NCBI RefSeq assembly: GCF_900129755.1
Contig: NZ_FQWT01000009.1
Location: 62,001-126,000 of the forward strand
DNA: 64,000 bases
Reading direction: 5' to 3'
DNA from: Chryseobacterium oranimense
GTDB lineage: Bacteria > Bacteroidota > Bacteroidia > Flavobacteriales > Weeksellaceae
The translations under genes were made by a program, and so were the position numbers. Of the stretch, positions 61,384 through 64,000 are shown piece by piece. Every line of letters begins with the position of its first letter. The first letter of the stretch is position 1. The notes beneath the pieces were generated by a model, which ran no database searches, was not told where the DNA came from, and worked only from the letters and a program-made list of their open reading frames with translations.

Positions 61384-61409
61384 AAAGCGGAGACAAAAAT
61401 CTCCGCTTT
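61384..61409 (-). terminator. Terminator of aspS
   Basis: Perfect hairpin AAAGCGGAGA / TCTCCGCTTT followed on the minus strand by a T-run. Confidence 0.85.
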
Positions 61410-61412
61410 ACG

Positions 61413-63167
61413 TTATGCTTTTAAATTCAATTGTATTTCCAGTTCATCCAGCTGGGCTTCAGCGATGGATGCCGGGGCATCGATCATCACGTCGCGCCCT
61501 GAATTATTTTTAGGGAACGCAATGTAATCTCTGATCACTTCGTTTCCGTCAAGAATAGCTACCAAACGGTCAAATCCGAAAGCTAATCCACCATGAGGCG
61601 GAGCACCGTATTTAAAAGCGTTCATCAGGAATCCGAACTGAGCTTCCGCTTCTTCTTTGGTAAATCCTAAAAGGTCAAACATTTTAGATTGAAGATCTTT
61701 GTCAAAAATTCTGATAGAACCTCCTCCGATCTCGTTTCCGTTAAGAACCATGTCATAGGCATTAGCTCTTGCTTTGCCCGGATCCGTTTCCAGTAGATGG
61801 ATATCTTCCGGTTTCGGAGAGGTGAAAGGGTGGTGCATCGCATGATAACGTCCGCTTTCTTCATCAAATTCCAGTAATGGGAAGTCGATTACCCAAAGCG
61901 GGGCAAATACATTCCCTTTTCTTAATCCCAAACGGTTTCCAAGTTCCATTCTCAGGGCAGAAAGCTGTGCTCTCACTTTATTTTCGTTTCCGGATAAGAT
62001 CAGCATTAAGTCACCTTCCTTAGCTCCGAATTTTTCGATTATTCTGGAAAGATCTTCTTCGTTGTAGAATTTGTTGACGGAAGAGGTTTTCACACCGTCA
62101 TTCTGGAATTTTGCCCATACCATCCCGGAAGCTCCGATCTGCGGACGTTTTACCCAGTCTACAAGTTCATCGATCTGTTTTCTTGTGTAATCTGCGCAAC
62201 CTTCTACGTTAATTCCGACTATCAATTCAGCGTCATCAAATATTTTGAAATCTTTTCCTTTTACCAGTTCGTTAAGTTCCACGAATTCCATTCCGAAACG
62301 GATGTCCGGTTTGTCGTTTCCGTATTTTCTCATCGCATCTGCGAAGGTCATTCTCGGGAAGTCTCCGAATTCCTGTCCGGTAACGTCTTTAATCAGCGTT
62401 TTTGTCATTCCTTCAAAGACATTCATGATGTCTTCCTGTTCAACAAAAGCCATTTCACAGTCGATTTGGGTAAATTCCGGCTGTCTGTCCGCTCTTAAAT
62501 CTTCATCACGGAAACATTTTACGATCTGGAAGTATTTATCCATTCCGCCTACCATCAGAAGCTGTTTGAATGTTTGTGGCGATTGTGGAAGAGCATAAAA
62601 CTGTCCCGGGTTCATTCTGCTTGGAACCACGAAGTCTCTTGCCCCTTCAGGAGTAGATTTAATTAAAACCGGGGTTTCCACTTCAATAAAACCTTCGTCT
62701 GAAAGATAGTTTCTTACCTTCTGAGCCATTTTATGACGGAAGATCAGCTTTTCTTTTACAGGGTTTCTTCTGATATCCAGGTAACGGTATTTCATTCTTA
62801 ACTCCTCGCCACCATCTGTTTCATCTTCAATAGTAAAAGGAGGAAGCAGGGATTCATTAAGAACCGTTAATTTTTCAACTAAAATTTCAATTTCTCCTGT
62901 TGGAATATTGGGGTTTTTGCTTACCCTTTCAATTACTTTCCCGGTAACCTGGATCACAAATTCGCGACCCAGTTTTTTGGCTTCTTCCATCAGTTGGGCA
63001 GAAGAACGGTCCTGATCAAAAACAAGTTGGGTAATTCCGTAACGATCCCGAAGATCTATCCAAATCATAAATCCTTTATCACGGATAGTCTGTACCCATC
63101 CGGAAAGTGTAACTTCTTCATTAAGATTTTTCAGAGATAATTCTCCGTTCGTGTGTGATCGAAACAT
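61413..63167 (-). CDS. aspS: Aspartyl-tRNA synthetase
   Basis: Class II synthetase charging tRNA-Asp. The 584 residues contain the N-terminal OB anticodon-binding domain (LSGWVQTIRDKGFMIWIDLR), catalytic core with LRMKYRYLDIRRNP, QSPQTFKQLLM and RDEDLRADRQPEFTQID, the GAD insert and the C-terminal motif 3 in FGFDRLVAIL. ATG 63167 (MFRSHTNGEL) is the family start; the seven residues upstream are not conserved. Promoter about 75 bases upstream. Confidence 0.96.
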   Translation of the reverse strand: MFRSHTNGELSLKNLNEEVTLSGWVQTIRDKGFMIWIDLRDRYGITQLVFDQDRSSAQLMEEAKKLGREFVIQVTGKVIERVSKNPNIPTGEIEILVEKLTVLNESLLPPFTIEDETDGGEELRMKYRYLDIRRNPVKEKLIFRHKMAQKVRNYLSDEGFIEVETPVLIKSTPEGARDFVVPSRMNPGQFYALPQSPQTFKQLLMVGGMDKYFQIVKCFRDEDLRADRQPEFTQIDCEMAFVEQEDIMNVFEGMTKTLIKDVTGQEFGDFPRMTFADAMRKYGNDKPDIRFGMEFVELNELVKGKDFKIFDDAELIVGINVEGCADYTRKQIDELVDWVKRPQIGASGMVWAKFQNDGVKTSSVNKFYNEEDLSRIIEKFGAKEGDLMLILSGNENKVRAQLSALRMELGNRLGLRKGNVFAPLWVIDFPLLEFDEESGRYHAMHHPFTSPKPEDIHLLETDPGKARANAYDMVLNGNEIGGGSIRIFDKDLQSKMFDLLGFTKEEAEAQFGFLMNAFKYGAPPHGGLAFGFDRLVAILDGNEVIRDYIAFPKNNSGRDVMIDAPASIAEAQLDELEIQLNLKA

Positions 63168-63249
63168 AATTATTTGTTTAAGGTTCAATGTTTAAGATAT
63201 AAGGCTGAGCTTTTTTGATCATTAATTTTCCAGCCCTAAATTCAGGATG

Positions 63250-63257
63250 CAAAGATA
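63250..63257 (-). promoter_or_regulatory. aspS: -7 box of the aspS promoter
   Basis: The minus strand reads TATCTTTGC; leader about 75 bases. Confidence 0.6.
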
Positions 63258-63285
63258 GGATTTTTGAAGGTTTCAGAAACAAAAA

Positions 63286-63306
63286 AAACTTCCTTTCGGA
63301 AGTCTT
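63286..63306 (-). terminator. Terminator of the ankyrin gene
   Basis: Hairpin ACTTCC / GGAAGT with TTTC loop and a T-run on the minus strand (eight A on plus just left). Confidence 0.7.
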
Positions 63307-63330
63307 GTATATTATTTGAGGGCTTTTTAA

Positions 63331-63705
63331 TTAATTATTAGCAGCTCCCTGCTGTATCAGCAATTGTACAGTTTGCTCTTTTTTCCCCAATTTAGCTAAT
63401 GCAAGAGGAGTTTTTCCGTTACATTCCTTGTTAACATCTGCCTGGTTGTCCAGAAGAAATTTAACAATATTATTTCTGCCATAAAGTGAGCTGAAGCCTA
63501 ATGCGCTGAAAGTCTCATCCTTAAGTGGAAAGCATTTGTTGTAATCTGCTTTTGAAAAATTCTTTTTAAATGAAGCAACATTATCAGATTGAATAGCTTG
63601 CATCTGAGCTTTGCTGAGACTCTGGGTCTGAGCAGAAAGCATGTTGGCAGATGCCGAGATGACAAGTAGAAAAGCAGTAGAGATTATTTTTTTCATAAGA
63701 TTCAT
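63331..63705 (-). CDS. Secreted ankyrin repeat protein
   Basis: A 124-residue protein with a signal peptide (MKKIISTAFLLVISASANML, cleavage near LSAQ) and two to three ankyrin repeats (LKDETFSALGFSSLYGRN, NKECNGKTPLALAKLGKKE). Ankyrin repeats bind proteins, so it is probably a periplasmic interaction module. Starts at 63705 or 63696; both leave the signal peptide intact. Small single-gene unit. Confidence 0.85.
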   Translation of the reverse strand: MNLMKKIISTAFLLVISASANMLSAQTQSLSKAQMQAIQSDNVASFKKNFSKADYNKCFPLKDETFSALGFSSLYGRNNIVKFLLDNQADVNKECNGKTPLALAKLGKKEQTVQLLIQQGAANN

Positions 63706-63774
63706 TTTAAGAATATACAAATCTAAATTATTTTTTTGATATGAGTAACTAATTTTTTATAAGAATTGAATTTG

Positions 63775-63782
63775 TATTTTTG
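63775..63782 (+). promoter_or_regulatory. -7 box of the MATE transporter gene
   Basis: TATTTTTG; leader about 22 bases to ATG 63809. Confidence 0.55.
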
Positions 63783-63808
63783 GAAATCAGATAATTATTG
63801 ATCAGAAA

Positions 63809-64000
63809 ATGACAAAATATATAGTATTTTTGAAAAGAGCTTTCAGCGGTGAAGAAGTAGACTACACCAAAATCACGATCAGAAGCGCTGTTCTTTTGCT
63901 GGCAGTCCCTATGATGCTGGAAATGGCTATGGAATCGGTATTTGCTTTAGTTGACCTGTATTTTGTAGGACATCTGAAGGAAAGCGGATATGCCATCCAG
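63809..64000 (+). CDS. MATE family efflux transporter, N-terminal part only
   Basis: The first 64 codons of a gene that runs past the window. The translation MTKYIVFLKRAFSGEEVDYT continues into a membrane helix with RSAVLLLAVPMMLEMAMESV and LVDLYFVGHLKESG, the hallmark first two helices of MATE exporters. These use sodium or proton gradients to expel cationic drugs. Own promoter upstream. Confidence 0.85.
   Translation, partial: MTKYIVFLKRAFSGEEVDYTKITIRSAVLLLAVPMMLEMAMESVFALVDLYFVGHLKESGYAIQ

Overview
The window looks like a chromosomal segment of a low-GC flavobacterium, most probably Chryseobacterium or a close relative in the Weeksellaceae. The main signs are Bacteroidetes-type promoters (TAnnTTTG at -7, sometimes with TTG/TTTG about 19 bases upstream), a type IX secretion sorting domain, a Bacteroidetes-type TssD, a bacillithiol gene (bshB1), a long NusB and a PUR-alpha-like DUF3276 protein. 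The genus is inferred from protein character, not from a database search.

Layout. 1-4.6 kb: housekeeping genes (tsf, accA, gltX) and a secreted hypothetical protein. 4.7-12.2 kb: a surface-polysaccharide block with six glycosyltransferases and a polysaccharide deacetylase, arranged around a divergent promoter pair near 9.33 kb. 12.2-14.2 kb: rocD and an orphan type VI tube protein, tssD. 14.5-18.6 kb: accC/accB, rpmF/yceD and pdxA, all leftward. 18.6-21.4 kb: ribE, a sensor kinase and trmN6, tightly packed and rightward. 21.4-30.6 kb: ftsE, rpmH, nrnA, a patatin, a hydrolase, an orphan exbD, dsbD/tilS and an OmpA lipoprotein. 30.6-37.5 kb: a small conserved-looking ORF, an O-methyltransferase-to-waaA run, a glycosyltransferase pair, an acyltransferase and a lipoprotein. 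37.7-46.8 kb: leuS, then a TonB energizing cluster (exbB, two exbD, tonB, a small membrane protein, a PstS-like lipoprotein, a TPR protein). 46.9-51 kb: bshB1, tRNA-His and a probable 2.8 kb insert carrying an RCC1-propeller T9SS cargo. 51-56.3 kb: an ABC exporter, nusB, a DUF1573 lipoprotein, yajC, a MITE-like repeat, an SDR and a lipoprotein. 56.3-59.7 kb: the NHEJ genes ku and ligD, the latter split by a frameshift in an A9 run. 59.9-64 kb: a nitrilase, a CTP-synthase-like amidotransferase with lost catalytic residues, aspS, an ankyrin protein and the start of a MATE transporter.

The observations most worth following up are: ligD split at a perfect -1 slippery run; the probable insertion at tRNA-His bounded by two identical terminator hairpins, with a promoter cut off from its gene between 11-base repeats; large in-frame expansions next to the KMSKS loop in both LeuRS and GluRS; a set of promoters whose -7 box ends 4-5 bases before the ATG, predicting leaderless mRNAs; and the amidotransferase-like protein in which the HPE motif reads QPA. 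No CRISPR array, rRNA, integrase or transposase was seen.
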